The notes under the pieces were generated by a model. The model did no database searches, had not been told where the DNA came from, and was given only the letters and a program-made list of their open reading frames with translations. A DNA stretch of 63,321 nucleotides, from NCBI GenBank assembly GCA_018433245.1, contig JAHDRN010000010.1, forward strand, positions 1 to 63,321. Reading direction: 5' to 3'. Position numbers and translations under genes: made by a program. Shown piece after piece: positions 28,625 through 37,599 of the stretch; positions within the stretch are counted from its first letter, which is position 1; every line of letters starts with the position of its first letter. This DNA is from Candidatus Proruminimicrobium quisquiliarum (GTDB lineage Bacteria; Elusimicrobiota; Endomicrobiia; Endomicrobiales; Endomicrobiaceae).

Positions 28625-29245
28625 ATGAAGAATATAGTTATTTTTTTATCAGTTTTTGTTTGTGGTTTTATTTGTGCTTGTGCAAAACAAAGCGCAAGTG
28701 TTGATAAGATTATTGACATCGGTTCCGGATTTGAACCTTTTTACGTTTATGATGATTTCGGAACTCAAAATAATCATTATATTCCTACCGGTTGGATGGG
28801 CGATGTCGCAGATTTGAAAATGGATATGGTTTGTACGAGCATAAAATACAGAGGTAATTACTGTATAAAAATGGTTTATACTCCCAACCAGAAATCAATA
28901 AAGCAGTGGGTCGGAGTTTACTGGCAGAATCCTGCAAATAACTGGGGAGATAAGAAGGGCGGATATAATTTGACGGGCGCCAAAAAGATAATGTTCTTTG
29001 CAAAAGGCGAAAGAGGAAACGAAGTCCTTTCGGAAGTTAAAATAGGCGGAATATCGGGGCCGTTTGCCGATACAGATGTCGCATGGATAAAAAATATTAA
29101 GTTGACTAATGAATGGAAAGAATATAAAATAAATGTTTCCGAGGCGGATTTGAGTTCTATTTCAGGCGGTTTTTGCGTAGTTTTTTCAAAAAAAGATAAT
29201 CCGGGCGGATGTACGGTTTATCTTGATGAGATAAGATATGAATAA
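28625..29245 (+). CDS. Lipoprotein with galactose-binding-like domain
   Basis: 206 residues. The lipoprotein signal ends in ICAC (lipidated Cys near position 19). The following domain is a clear but more distant paralogue of the protein at 27931, keeping PTGWMGD, WQNPANNWGDKKGGYNLTGAKK and the final YLDEIRYE. Probably membrane-anchored glycan-binding protein. The ATG lies 7 bp after a long hairpin and lacks a visible Shine-Dalgarno sequence. Its stop overlaps the next start by 8 bases, so the two are translationally coupled. Confidence 0.7.
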   Translation: MKNIVIFLSVFVCGFICACAKQSASVDKIIDIGSGFEPFYVYDDFGTQNNHYIPTGWMGDVADLKMDMVCTSIKYRGNYCIKMVYTPNQKSIKQWVGVYWQNPANNWGDKKGGYNLTGAKKIMFFAKGERGNEVLSEVKIGGISGPFADTDVAWIKNIKLTNEWKEYKINVSEADLSSISGGFCVVFSKKDNPGGCTVYLDEIRYE

Positions 29246-29894
29246 AATAAAATTTTTTATTATTTCAATAAGCTTTATTTGTCTGGGAGTTTTGTCTTCC
29301 TGCGAAAGGTATCCTTTGGAATCTTTGACGGGTGTAGGAGACAGGCTTGATTCCTGGCCGGAAACTTTTACGATATATGACGATTTGGTAAAATCCAAAG
29401 GACTTCAGGATCCGATTGTATGGAGCGATTCCGAAAATATTGAGCCTTTTAATATGAAATATACCGACGGAGCTTTGGGTTATTATTGTATTCAGATGGG
29501 ATGGAGAGACAGTCAAAATACTTCAAACTATGCAGGTTTCGGTCTTGCTACAAGGGAAAATTATAACGTTGAAACAATAGATATGACCACAAGCGGATAT
29601 AATTATTTGGAATTTTGGGCAAAAGGCCAATTGGGATCGGATTGTATTTTGCGAGTAAATATTCCGGTTCCCGGCATTCCCAATCCTTCGCAAACGGATT
29701 TATGCGACATAACGTCAGACGATATATCGCCTACGACATGGAAGAAGTTCAGAGTTGAAATAACCAGCAAAACCAGAGACAACGGATGGAACGCGCTTGT
29801 TTATTACGTCGGTATAGCGCTTGCAAGAAAAGGATCAGCGCCGTCAACAGGCGGAGTTGTTTATATAGACAATATAAGGTTTACAAGAACTTAA
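29238..29894 (+). CDS. Lipoprotein, divergent member of the same beta-sandwich family
   Basis: 218 residues with a lipobox LSSC (Cys near position 22). The mature part begins FTIYDDL, has YLEFWAKG and ends GGVVYIDNIRF, the same framework as the neighbouring proteins, but the central NNWGD-GGYNL block is lost. It overlaps the upstream gene by 8 bp. Predicted to be a surface or periplasmic ligand-binding lipoprotein; specificity is probably different from its neighbours. Confidence 0.6.
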   Translation: MNKIKFFIISISFICLGVLSSCERYPLESLTGVGDRLDSWPETFTIYDDLVKSKGLQDPIVWSDSENIEPFNMKYTDGALGYYCIQMGWRDSQNTSNYAGFGLATRENYNVETIDMTTSGYNYLEFWAKGQLGSDCILRVNIPVPGIPNPSQTDLCDITSDDISPTTWKKFRVEITSKTRDNGWNALVYYVGIALARKGSAPSTGGVVYIDNIRFTRT

Positions 29895-29895
29895 T

Positions 29896-30384
29896 ATGAT
29901 AAAGAAAACAGCGGTACTCATTATTTGCTTAATATTTACGGTTTCAAATGTACATGCGAAACTTTGCAACCAAAAGTTTGATTTTTCGGATTATTCGGCT
30001 ACCAACGCCGCTATAAGATCTGCGATTCTTCCCGGCTGGGGACAGGGCTGGAACGAACAGGAAAAAAAAGGCTGGATACTTTTCGGTATATTTATGGCAA
30101 GCGCCTGCACGGCTTTTTATTTTAACAACGAAGCCGAAAAAAGTTACAGATTATATTCGGAAATAGGAGCGCCTGCAGGTTCGGAGTACGATAATTACAA
30201 GAGAAATTTTGATACGGCAAGAATTTTAGGCACTGTAGCCGTTTTAACATGGATTTACGCGGTTGTTGACGCTTATTTTGTTGCCAAAAAAGAAGAAAAA
30301 AAATACGTAAGCAACAAAATTAATTTTGCCGTTTATAATAACGACGGTTTTAAACTGGAATATAAAACCAAATTTTCTATTTAG
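29896..30384 (+). CDS. DUF5683-like membrane protein
   Basis: 162 residues. A signal peptide or first membrane segment (residues about 5-21) is followed by the typical AAIRSAILPGWGQGWNEQEKKGW block, a membrane segment (about 57-72), a soluble loop and another membrane segment (about 108-128). This family (DUF5683) is common in the envelope of Bacteroidota and relatives; its function is not known. It starts 2 bp after the upstream stop and so belongs to the same operon. Confidence 0.6.
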   Translation: MIKKTAVLIICLIFTVSNVHAKLCNQKFDFSDYSATNAAIRSAILPGWGQGWNEQEKKGWILFGIFMASACTAFYFNNEAEKSYRLYSEIGAPAGSEYDNYKRNFDTARILGTVAVLTWIYAVVDAYFVAKKEEKKYVSNKINFAVYNNDGFKLEYKTKFSI

Positions 30385-30392
30385 GAGTTGTC

Positions 30393-30737
30393 TTGAAAAA
30401 AGTTTTTTGTTTGGCATTATTTTGTTTTCTTATAGGGTTGGCGGGCTGCGCCGAAAAAAACAGGCTTACGACGCCTTTAATGACGGTGGCAATAGATCCT
30501 GTTGAAAAAATAGAAATAGCAGCAGGAACGGATAAAGAATTAACTGCCGTAGTAAGAGATGCATCCGGCAATATAATAGACCAGCCTGTCGTTTGGTCTA
30601 TAAATGATCCGGGCATAGGAGAATTTTCAAGCGAAACTTCAAAGAATACAACATTTACCGCCTTGGCGCCCGGCGATGCCGTTATAACTTTAACATGTTT
30701 CGGAATATCGGCGACCGTAGACGTTTCCGTATCATAA
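30393..30737 (+). CDS. Small lipoprotein with bacterial Ig-like (Big2) domain
   Basis: 114 residues: lipobox LAGC, then a single Big2-type Ig-like domain (IEIAAGTDKELTAVVRDASG, VVWSINDPGIG, FTALAPGDAVIT). Such domains are spacers or adhesion modules on cell surfaces. The start is TTG at 30393, supported by AGGAG at 30383-30387 and by the signal peptide starting right there; no ATG fits. It ends the operon; a terminator follows. Confidence 0.68.
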   Translation: MKKVFCLALFCFLIGLAGCAEKNRLTTPLMTVAIDPVEKIEIAAGTDKELTAVVRDASGNIIDQPVVWSINDPGIGEFSSETSKNTTFTALAPGDAVITLTCFGISATVDVSVS

Positions 30738-30759
30738 GATTTTTTGTAAACAGGATTTT

Positions 30760-30800
30760 AACACAATTTAAACGAATAGATTTAGGTTGTGTTTTTTTTT
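30760..30800 (+). terminator. Intrinsic terminator ending the glycan-binding operon
   Basis: AACACAA (30760-30766) pairs with TTGTGTT (30787-30793), extended by an inner TAAA/TTTA pairing, and is followed by a nine-T run. Confidence 0.65.
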
Positions 30801-30841
30801 GAAAAAATAATTAGTTTTATTTTATAAAATATAAAAAACAC

Positions 30842-30870
30842 TGGAAATTTAAAGATATAACACGTATAAT
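30842..30870 (+). promoter_or_regulatory. Promoter of the lipoprotein gene at 30923
   Basis: A perfect TATAAT (30865-30870) has a poor -35 (TGGAAA, 30842-30847) at 17-bp spacing. The predicted start is near 30877, giving a leader of about 46 nt. Confidence 0.5.
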
Positions 30871-30922
30871 ATAAGATATGCAGCAAAAGATAAATCAGGA
30901 AAATAACAAAAGGAGAAAGATT

Positions 30923-31561
30923 ATGAAAAAATTATCGGCTTTGTTATTGATGTCATTTTGTGTTTTATTTGTTTCATGTTCATCAATTCAGACAAAACCT
31001 CAAAATAGCGACGGCGTTCAAATCAATAAAGAAACAGTAAAAGAATTTGCTCCTTTAGCCGTTTATGTTGAAAATGCTTCAAAAGATAACCGTTTTGCGC
31101 CGTCAGGGTGGATGGGAGATTACGGCGATATCAAATTAAATACGGCATGTGCTGAAACTCCTAAAAACGGAAAAACATGCGTTAAAATTACGTATAATCC
31201 CATGATGTCGCAAGGCGCAGGATGGGTCGGTATTTTCTGGCAGCAGCCCGCAAACAACTGGGGAGATATGAAAGGCGGATATAATTTAACCGGAGCAAAA
31301 AAACTTACTTTCTGGGCGAGAGGAGCTGTCGGCGGAGAAAAAATATCGGAATTTAAAGTAGGCGGAATCACGGGAGAATATCCGGATTCGGATTCACAGT
31401 CAATGGGTCCCGTTGAATTAACGAAAGAATGGCAGCAGTATACATTGGATCTGGAAGGGAAAGATTTATCATATATTATAGGAGGCTTTGCTTTTTCAGC
31501 TTCCAAAGACGATAACCCTAACGGATTTGTAATATATTTTGACGATATAATATTTGAATAA
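30923..31561 (+). CDS. Lipoprotein form of the galactose-binding-like protein
   Basis: 212 residues. Its domain is almost the same as that at 27931 (SGWMGDYGDIKLN, IFWQQPANNWGDMKGGYNL, PDSDSQSMGPVELTKEW), but the export signal is of the lipoprotein type with lipobox VSCS and Cys near position 19. The start at 30923 is preferred to an in-frame ATG at 30878 because AGGAG at 30911-30915 fits and the upstream residues are charged and not signal-like. The gene has its own promoter and is followed 33 bp later by the six-hairpin protein gene, with which it is probably cotranscribed. Confidence 0.75.
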   Translation: MKKLSALLLMSFCVLFVSCSSIQTKPQNSDGVQINKETVKEFAPLAVYVENASKDNRFAPSGWMGDYGDIKLNTACAETPKNGKTCVKITYNPMMSQGAGWVGIFWQQPANNWGDMKGGYNLTGAKKLTFWARGAVGGEKISEFKVGGITGEYPDSDSQSMGPVELTKEWQQYTLDLEGKDLSYIIGGFAFSASKDDNPNGFVIYFDDIIFE

Positions 31562-31594
31562 ACTGTAAATATGCCGTAAAAATATTTTTTAAAT

Positions 31595-33070
31595 ATGAAA
31601 AAAATCTCAATACTTGTTATATTATTTTTATTTGTGCAGAATGTTTTCTGTATAGAAATTGTTTCAAAAGAATACAGGGAACAGTTTTCTCCCGAGGATT
31701 TAAAATCCGACTATTATAAATTGCAGATGAAGACGGCGAGTTTTTTTGACAGGCAGACATCGTCGGTAAACGGACTTGTTGAAAGTCACAGAGGAACATC
31801 CGTTTATTCTTATGATTTTTTTTCAAGATCTTTTATACTCGGCAGCGGAGGCGTTCTTGACGCTCAGGCGTTTATTTATGACAGCGCCATTGCTTCGCTT
31901 GCATATCTTCTTGCCGGACAAAACAATAAAGTCGTTAAAATTTTAAGAGTTTGCCAAAGAGAATTTTACAGCAAAAAAGGCGAAAGTAAATTGGGGCTAT
32001 ACAATGCTTATAAGACGGATGTTCCGAGAAAAAGATGGGGTTTAACGCCGGGTATAGACGGAAACAGAGTTCACTTAGGCCCGAATATATGGATAACAAT
32101 ATCGGCGTTTCAATACACGGCGTTAACCGGAAAACTTGATTTTTTACAATTCGGATTGGACTCATTGAAATGGGCAAGCGAAATAAAACATTATAAGTTC
32201 TCCGACGGAAAACTCGGAGCCGCCAGTATGGGATACGGCTGGACTCCTCCCGACTGGAGCAAAATTTATTCTACTGAAAATGTAGTGGACCATTATGCCG
32301 CTTTAAAAATGGCCAGAGAAATATATTACAATTCAAACGTTGACGTTAAGTCTTATTTTGAAAAAGCCAATTACGGCATAGAAGATATTGAAGCCGAAAT
32401 AGGAAATATAGAAAGATGGCTTGTTAAACTTATATACGATAAAAACAAACAAACATTTAATATGGGCTATAATGAAAGAGGCGTTGACAGAACCGACGCT
32501 CTGGATACGGTATCATGGGCGATAACGGCTTTGACTCCCGAGCGGTTAAACGAATTGGGGATAGACCCTTTTTATCTTATGGATTTTGCCGATGAGCAGT
32601 ATCTTGTTACAGACAGAATAGAAAATCAGGAAATTTCGGGATATGATTTTACGAACCAGCAGGGAAGAAGAAAAAATTACAGAATGATTTGGTTTGAAGG
32701 AACTTGTTTTCATATAACGACAATTCAGGTAATGGCTGACTATGCCGAAAAATTGGGCAAAAAAGAATTAACGGAAGAATACAGAAAACAGGCTGTTAAT
32801 CTTTTGGAAGAAGTTGAAAATGCTTCAAGATTGATAAATTTAATAGATCATTCGCTTCCTTATACGTCAAAAAAACCCACGGAAAAACAAATTTTTACGA
32901 CATTTGCCGATTATTGGGAAATCCCAAGAGGCAAAAACGGCTCATGGGTTGCCTCATCATCATCAACGGGATGGAGGCTTATCGCTTCATCTGCTTTTAA
33001 TCCCCTTCATTTTAATAAAGAGACGGTTGATTATAAATTATTCAGAAATAAAAAAGACTCTGTAAATTAA
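31595..33070 (+). CDS. Secreted six-hairpin (alpha/alpha-barrel) glycosidase-like protein
   Basis: 491 residues with an SPI signal (ends near FCIE). The repeated helical hairpins, WGLTPG, AASMGYGWTPPDWSK, DTVSWAITALTP and WFEGTCFH blocks suggest an (alpha/alpha)6 barrel like glucoamylase and related glycoside hydrolases or lyases. I cannot assign it to a GH family nor name the catalytic acids. Following the lipoprotein with the carbohydrate-binding-like domain, it is the best candidate enzyme of the cluster, acting on a polysaccharide outside the cytoplasm. No ribosome-binding site is obvious; the ATG is set by the signal peptide. Confidence 0.55.
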   Translation: MKKISILVILFLFVQNVFCIEIVSKEYREQFSPEDLKSDYYKLQMKTASFFDRQTSSVNGLVESHRGTSVYSYDFFSRSFILGSGGVLDAQAFIYDSAIASLAYLLAGQNNKVVKILRVCQREFYSKKGESKLGLYNAYKTDVPRKRWGLTPGIDGNRVHLGPNIWITISAFQYTALTGKLDFLQFGLDSLKWASEIKHYKFSDGKLGAASMGYGWTPPDWSKIYSTENVVDHYAALKMAREIYYNSNVDVKSYFEKANYGIEDIEAEIGNIERWLVKLIYDKNKQTFNMGYNERGVDRTDALDTVSWAITALTPERLNELGIDPFYLMDFADEQYLVTDRIENQEISGYDFTNQQGRRKNYRMIWFEGTCFHITTIQVMADYAEKLGKKELTEEYRKQAVNLLEEVENASRLINLIDHSLPYTSKKPTEKQIFTTFADYWEIPRGKNGSWVASSSSTGWRLIASSAFNPLHFNKETVDYKLFRNKKDSVN

Positions 33071-33080
33071 CAGCTTTTCA

Positions 33081-33109
33081 TTGACAAAGCGGGTGCTTTT
33101 ACATATAAT
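33081..33109 (+). promoter_or_regulatory. Consensus sigma-70 promoter of the type IV pilus operon
   Basis: Perfect TTGACA (33081-33086), 17-bp spacer, perfect TATAAT (33104-33109), 36 bp before pilB. A small AAAGC/GCTTT hairpin lies inside the spacer. Confidence 0.8.
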
Positions 33110-33144
33110 TATCATAGTCAAATATTTTTTTTACGGAGAGAGTA

Positions 33145-34836
33145 ATGGTTCTAGCCACGCTTAGAAAAAAGTATTTAGGTGAAGTCCTTCTTGAATCAAA
33201 AAAAATAACAAAAGAACAGCTTGAAGAATGCATCAAAGAATCCCTTGAAAGAAAAGTCCGAATAGGCGAAATTTTAGTTGAAAAAAAATATGTAACTGAG
33301 GAAGATTTATTAAAAGCGCTTTCCGTGTCGTTGGGAGTTGAACGCTGCAATTTAGCCGAAATACCTGAAGTAAACCAAACGGTTCTTGATTTAATCCCCG
33401 AGAAAATAGCAAGAAAATATTCCGCTGTTCCGATAAAAGTTAAAGACGACGCGTTGACTATAGCCATGGTTGATCCCGCCAACGTTATATTTAAAGACGA
33501 CATACAAAAGATGGTCGGCAAAAAACTTTCCGTATGCCTTGCTTCTGAAAAAGACGTTCAGGAATTTATTGAAAAATATTACGTAAGAACGTCAATGAGC
33601 ATTGACATAGAAGATGAAAGCGCAAAACAGCAGGCCGGAACAAGCGACGACGATATAGCAGATACAAACGCGGACTCGGCGCCGGTCGTCAAATATGTTA
33701 ACTCAATATTTTTTGACGCGATAACAAAAAGAGCCAGCGATATACATCTTGAACCTTTTGAAAAAGACATAAGCCTCAGAATGAGATTGGACGGCGACTT
33801 GGTGTCATTTCAGTCTCCTCAAAAAAAATATTATAACGCGATAGTTTCCAGAATAAAAATTATGTCAGAACTTGATATAGCGGAAAGAAGGCTGCCGCAG
33901 GACGGAAAATGCCGAGTAAATATAAACGGCGTAAAAACCGATATCCGTGTTTCAATTATTCCGACAATATGGGGCGAAAAAGTCGTTATGAGAATTTTGG
34001 CAAAAGAACTTTTTGCCAATTTGGGCATAGACAATATAGGATTTACTCCCAGAGAAATTACTCTTTTTAAAGACGCTATCGCCGCTCCTTACGGAATGAT
34101 TCTTGTTACCGGTCCTACAAGCAGCGGTAAAACTACAACGCTTTATTCCGCTCTTAAGCATATCAACAGCGAGGATTTAAATATATCAACGGTAGAAGAT
34201 CCGGTAGAATACGAACTTAAAGGCATAAACCAGTGTCACGTAAGGTCCGATATAGGTCTTGATTTTGCGAGATTTTTGAGAGCTTTTATGAGACAAGATC
34301 CTGATGTAATACTCGTCGGAGAAATCAGAGATAAGGAAACTGCCCAGATTGCAATACAGGCTGCGTTGACGGGGCATTTGGTTTTTTCAACGGTTCATAC
34401 CAACGATACCGTCAGTACGATTTCAAGAATGACATTTATGGGCGTGGAATCGTATTTGCTTGCCGATGCAGTTAATTTGATAGTAGCGCAAAGACTTGTA
34501 AGAATGATTTGCCCTTTCTGTAAAAAAGAAGTTAAAGATTTAAGCGATACGGTATATGAGAAACTCGGTATAGAAAAAACAGCAAAAATATATAAAGGAA
34601 CAGGATGCAAATCGTGCGATGATACCGGATATAAAGGAAGAACCGCGATTTTTGAATTATTACCGGTTACAAGCGCCATAAAAAAATTAATTACTTCAAA
34701 TGCAAATGATATTGAAATAAGAGAAACGGCTCATAAAGAAGGACTTGTAACTTTAAGACAGGCGGCGGTAGCCAAGATGTTGTCCGGAATAACGACCGTT
34801 GACGAAGTATTCTCGGTAACATCGGCCGTAAAATAA
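33145..34836 (+). CDS. pilB: Type IV pilus assembly ATPase PilB (GspE family)
   Basis: 563 residues. The N-terminal MshEN-type domain (about 1-150; GEVLLESKKITKEQLEE, RIGEILVEKKYVTEEDL) is of the kind that binds c-di-GMP in some homologues. The C-terminal motor has Walker A GPTSSGKTT (about 323-331), the Asp box, Walker B DPDVILVGEIRD, the HTNDT motif and a tetracysteine zinc site (CPFCKK, CKSCDD). It powers pilus extension at the inner membrane. GGAGAGAG precedes the ATG. First gene of the pil operon. Confidence 0.92.
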   Translation: MVLATLRKKYLGEVLLESKKITKEQLEECIKESLERKVRIGEILVEKKYVTEEDLLKALSVSLGVERCNLAEIPEVNQTVLDLIPEKIARKYSAVPIKVKDDALTIAMVDPANVIFKDDIQKMVGKKLSVCLASEKDVQEFIEKYYVRTSMSIDIEDESAKQQAGTSDDDIADTNADSAPVVKYVNSIFFDAITKRASDIHLEPFEKDISLRMRLDGDLVSFQSPQKKYYNAIVSRIKIMSELDIAERRLPQDGKCRVNINGVKTDIRVSIIPTIWGEKVVMRILAKELFANLGIDNIGFTPREITLFKDAIAAPYGMILVTGPTSSGKTTTLYSALKHINSEDLNISTVEDPVEYELKGINQCHVRSDIGLDFARFLRAFMRQDPDVILVGEIRDKETAQIAIQAALTGHLVFSTVHTNDTVSTISRMTFMGVESYLLADAVNLIVAQRLVRMICPFCKKEVKDLSDTVYEKLGIEKTAKIYKGTGCKSCDDTGYKGRTAIFELLPVTSAIKKLITSNANDIEIRETAHKEGLVTLRQAAVAKMLSGITTVDEVFSVTSAVK

Positions 34837-34854
34837 ATTTTAAGGATATAATTT

Positions 34855-36093
34855 ATGAGTAAATTTACTTACAAAGTAATGGATCAGACAGGTCAGGTTA
34901 TTACCGGCAAAGAGGAAGCTGATTCCAAAAACCAGATGATTGAAAAATTGAAAATAAGCGGATTTACAGTTTTGGAAGTAAAAGAAGAAATTGGTTTGTT
35001 TGCAAAATTAAATTCTATCAATCTATCCGGCGGCAAAAAAGCAAGCGGCAAAGTAAAAGGAGATGAAGTAGCAATATTCTGTCGTCAGATGGCTACACTT
35101 GTCAATGCCGGCGTAAACATATTGGATGCGGTAAGCGACATAGCTATAATGATGAGCAACCCATATTTTTCTCTTACTTTAAAGAAGGTCGGAGAGTCCG
35201 TAAAAGCCGGCAAAACTTTATCCGAATCATTAGCCGAATATCCTAAAATTTTTGACAATGCTTTTCTTTCGATGGTCTTGGTAGGTGAAAAATCCGGTAA
35301 ACTGTCCGAAGTTCTTGAAGATTTAGCGGCATACATGGAAAAAACGGTTAAACTGAGAAGAAAAATCAAATCAGCGGCATCGTATCCTGTTTTTGTCGGC
35401 TGTTTTTTTATTTTGGTTTTCTTCGGTTTGGTTCTAGGACTTATACCTAAATTTGAAGAAATGTTTGCATCATTCGGAGCTACGCTTCCGCTTCCTACCA
35501 GAATTGTTATGGGCTTCAGCAGATTTGTAATTGCCAAAATGCCGTTTTTGATTCTTGCGCTTATTATAGCTGTAATAGCGTTTAAAGTAATTACAAAAAG
35601 TCCGCAGGGCAAAATGGCATGGCATAAATTATTTTTTAAAGTTCCGATATTTTCCACAATATATACAAAAATGGTTTTTGCAAGATTTTTTCAGACGCTG
35701 TCAACTCTTATAAAAAGTGGTGTTGATATAGTTTCTTCAATTCAAATAGCTACCGGGACAGTTAATAATATGTATGTCAGAAGTTTACTTGTAGACATAA
35801 GAGAAGGGGTTATAGCCGGAGAAACTTTTTCAAGTAAAATGGACGAGCATGTATTGTTCCCAAAGATAATAGTCAGAATGACGGCGGTAGGTGAAAAATC
35901 GGGACAGCTTGACGAGATGTTTGAAAAAATAACCGATTATTATTCGGATGAAGTTGATGTCGCCGTTGCGACATTAAGCTCCGTTGTAGAACCGGTGTTA
36001 ATTATATTTTTAGGTTTTATAGTCGGTATTGCTGTTATAGCTCTGTATTTGCCTATATTTAATATGGCGGGGGCAATGTCAGGCGGAATGTAA
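34855..36093 (+). CDS. pilC: Type IV pilus inner-membrane platform protein PilC (GspF family)
   Basis: 412 residues with the duplicated T2SSF domain (FCRQMATLVNAGVNILDAV in the first half, FARFFQTLSTLIKSGVDIV in the second). Membrane segments lie near 173-195, 223-243 and 380-402. It couples the PilB motor to pilin assembly. It begins 18 bp after pilB. Confidence 0.92.
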   Translation: MSKFTYKVMDQTGQVITGKEEADSKNQMIEKLKISGFTVLEVKEEIGLFAKLNSINLSGGKKASGKVKGDEVAIFCRQMATLVNAGVNILDAVSDIAIMMSNPYFSLTLKKVGESVKAGKTLSESLAEYPKIFDNAFLSMVLVGEKSGKLSEVLEDLAAYMEKTVKLRRKIKSAASYPVFVGCFFILVFFGLVLGLIPKFEEMFASFGATLPLPTRIVMGFSRFVIAKMPFLILALIIAVIAFKVITKSPQGKMAWHKLFFKVPIFSTIYTKMVFARFFQTLSTLIKSGVDIVSSIQIATGTVNNMYVRSLLVDIREGVIAGETFSSKMDEHVLFPKIIVRMTAVGEKSGQLDEMFEKITDYYSDEVDVAVATLSSVVEPVLIIFLGFIVGIAVIALYLPIFNMAGAMSGGM

Positions 36094-36094
36094 A

Positions 36095-36508
36095 ATGAAA
36101 AATAACCTAGGATTTGGTCTTATTGAAACGATAGTCGTTATAATAATAGTGGCTGTCGTTATGGTTATTGCCGTTTCATTTAAACCGGTAATTTTTAAAA
36201 AAGCCGCCATGAAAGAAGGAATGCAGCTTATGGAGCAAATTGACGTGCAGACAAAGTTATACAGGGCGAAAAACGGGACAATTCCCTCTGTATCAAAAAC
36301 AGGGAGTTCTCCGGTAATAAATGTAACTGCGCTTCAAAATAAATATTTTAAAGAATTTGCTCTTTCTTATGCAAGCGGCAATAATTTTACCGTAAGCGTT
36401 TACGGCAGCGATTTGGCAAGCGGAGTGACTTTAAGAGCAGTTATAAATTCAACTACGTCAAATAAACAAAATTTGTCACAGGGACAAGTTGAAATATATG
36501 GTTTATAA
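36095..36508 (+). CDS. Type IV pilin-like protein
   Basis: 137 residues. The prepilin leader MKNNLG|FGLIE with Glu at +5 is followed by a hydrophobic helix. Starting 1 bp after pilC, with no separate strong promoter, it is more likely a minor pilin or pseudopilin than the major pilin, though the small size does not exclude the latter. Confidence 0.8.
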   Translation: MKNNLGFGLIETIVVIIIVAVVMVIAVSFKPVIFKKAAMKEGMQLMEQIDVQTKLYRAKNGTIPSVSKTGSSPVINVTALQNKYFKEFALSYASGNNFTVSVYGSDLASGVTLRAVINSTTSNKQNLSQGQVEIYGL

Positions 36509-36926
36509 AAAAACAGGCTTAACATTAATAGAAATACTGGTGTCTATAGTAATAACGGTTATGGTTATGGTTTACGGACTCGGTTTTTTTACGGCTGCAT
36601 GGAAATTTCAAACGGAAGCGATAGATTATAATATTGTTTTGAATAAAGTTCAAACAATGGTTGAAGAGATGAAATATAAAATACATGAAGCTTCTCCTGT
36701 TATAGCCGCAACGGAATTATATTATGTACAGACGCCTTCAAGCAAAACCGTAGAAATAACAAGAACAGTAGGGATAGACGCCACATTGGGAGGTACAAGT
36801 TACTGTCATCAGGTGGATGTATTGGCGACATGGCCTGTCAAAAATCCGGACGGGACTGAACTCGGAGTTAACAACAGGCATAAAATATCAATGAAAACTC
36901 ATATGACGGTGCCTTATGGTAAATAG
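36498..36926 (+). CDS. Minor pilin / pseudopilin (PilV/GspI-like)
   Basis: 142 residues with leader MVYKKTG|LTLIE and a hydrophobic N-terminal helix. The ATG at 36498 overlaps the previous gene by 11 bp. An in-frame TTG at 36489 is less likely, since the short leader before Gly is typical. It belongs to the set of minor pilins that prime pilus assembly. Confidence 0.75.
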   Translation: MVYKKTGLTLIEILVSIVITVMVMVYGLGFFTAAWKFQTEAIDYNIVLNKVQTMVEEMKYKIHEASPVIAATELYYVQTPSSKTVEITRTVGIDATLGGTSYCHQVDVLATWPVKNPDGTELGVNNRHKISMKTHMTVPYGK

Positions 36927-37599
36927 AAAAGGTTTTACTCTTATAGAAGTTTTGGTTTCAATAATTTTAGCGGGGATAATAGTGTATTTCTTATATATCC
37001 TGCTTTTGACTTCTTACCAAGCTTATAAAACTCTTTCGGGAGTCGCAAAAGAAACAAGCGATATAAGACTTTGCGAGACTTATCTGAGAAAATCAATTGA
37101 AAACGCATGTTATATAAATATAGAACCTACGGCGTCGGCTGCTCAGGCAACTGCGCTTAATTTCGGCAGGCAGGAACTTTACTGGGACAGCGCAACGGGA
37201 ACGATAAAAAACAGATATATTGTTGATAAATATATTGTTAAAGACAGTACGGATCCTGTTAAGCCCGGCAGGTTTTATCTGGACACTACGTACGAATGTA
37301 ATCAAATTTCTAATACAAGAGATACGACAAAAGAAGGTAATTACGAACTTTTGCTGCAGATATATTATACGGATGCAGATTACAATATTACGGGACATGC
37401 TCTTGTAAGCGAAGAACAACTGCTGACAGGTTTAAAACTGGCTTTTTATTTTATACCGTCAAATACCCTTGGCGGAGTCAGGAGATTTACGCTTGTAAAA
37501 ATTGGTTTGGATTTTGATGATACTTTGGCGACCGGCGAGGTTTACAGAAATACAAGATTATTTCATTTTGCCGCAAGAGGCTACGGATTACCGTCATGA
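36916..37599 (+). CDS. Minor pilin (PilW/GspJ-like)
   Basis: 227 residues, leader MVNRKG|FTLIE with Glu at +5, then a hydrophobic helix and a long C-terminal domain. The length and the position between a GspI-like and a GspK-like gene favour the PilW/GspJ type. It overlaps both neighbours (11 and 4 bp). Confidence 0.75.
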   Translation: MVNRKGFTLIEVLVSIILAGIIVYFLYILLLTSYQAYKTLSGVAKETSDIRLCETYLRKSIENACYINIEPTASAAQATALNFGRQELYWDSATGTIKNRYIVDKYIVKDSTDPVKPGRFYLDTTYECNQISNTRDTTKEGNYELLLQIYYTDADYNITGHALVSEEQLLTGLKLAFYFIPSNTLGGVRRFTLVKIGLDFDDTLATGEVYRNTRLFHFAARGYGLPS

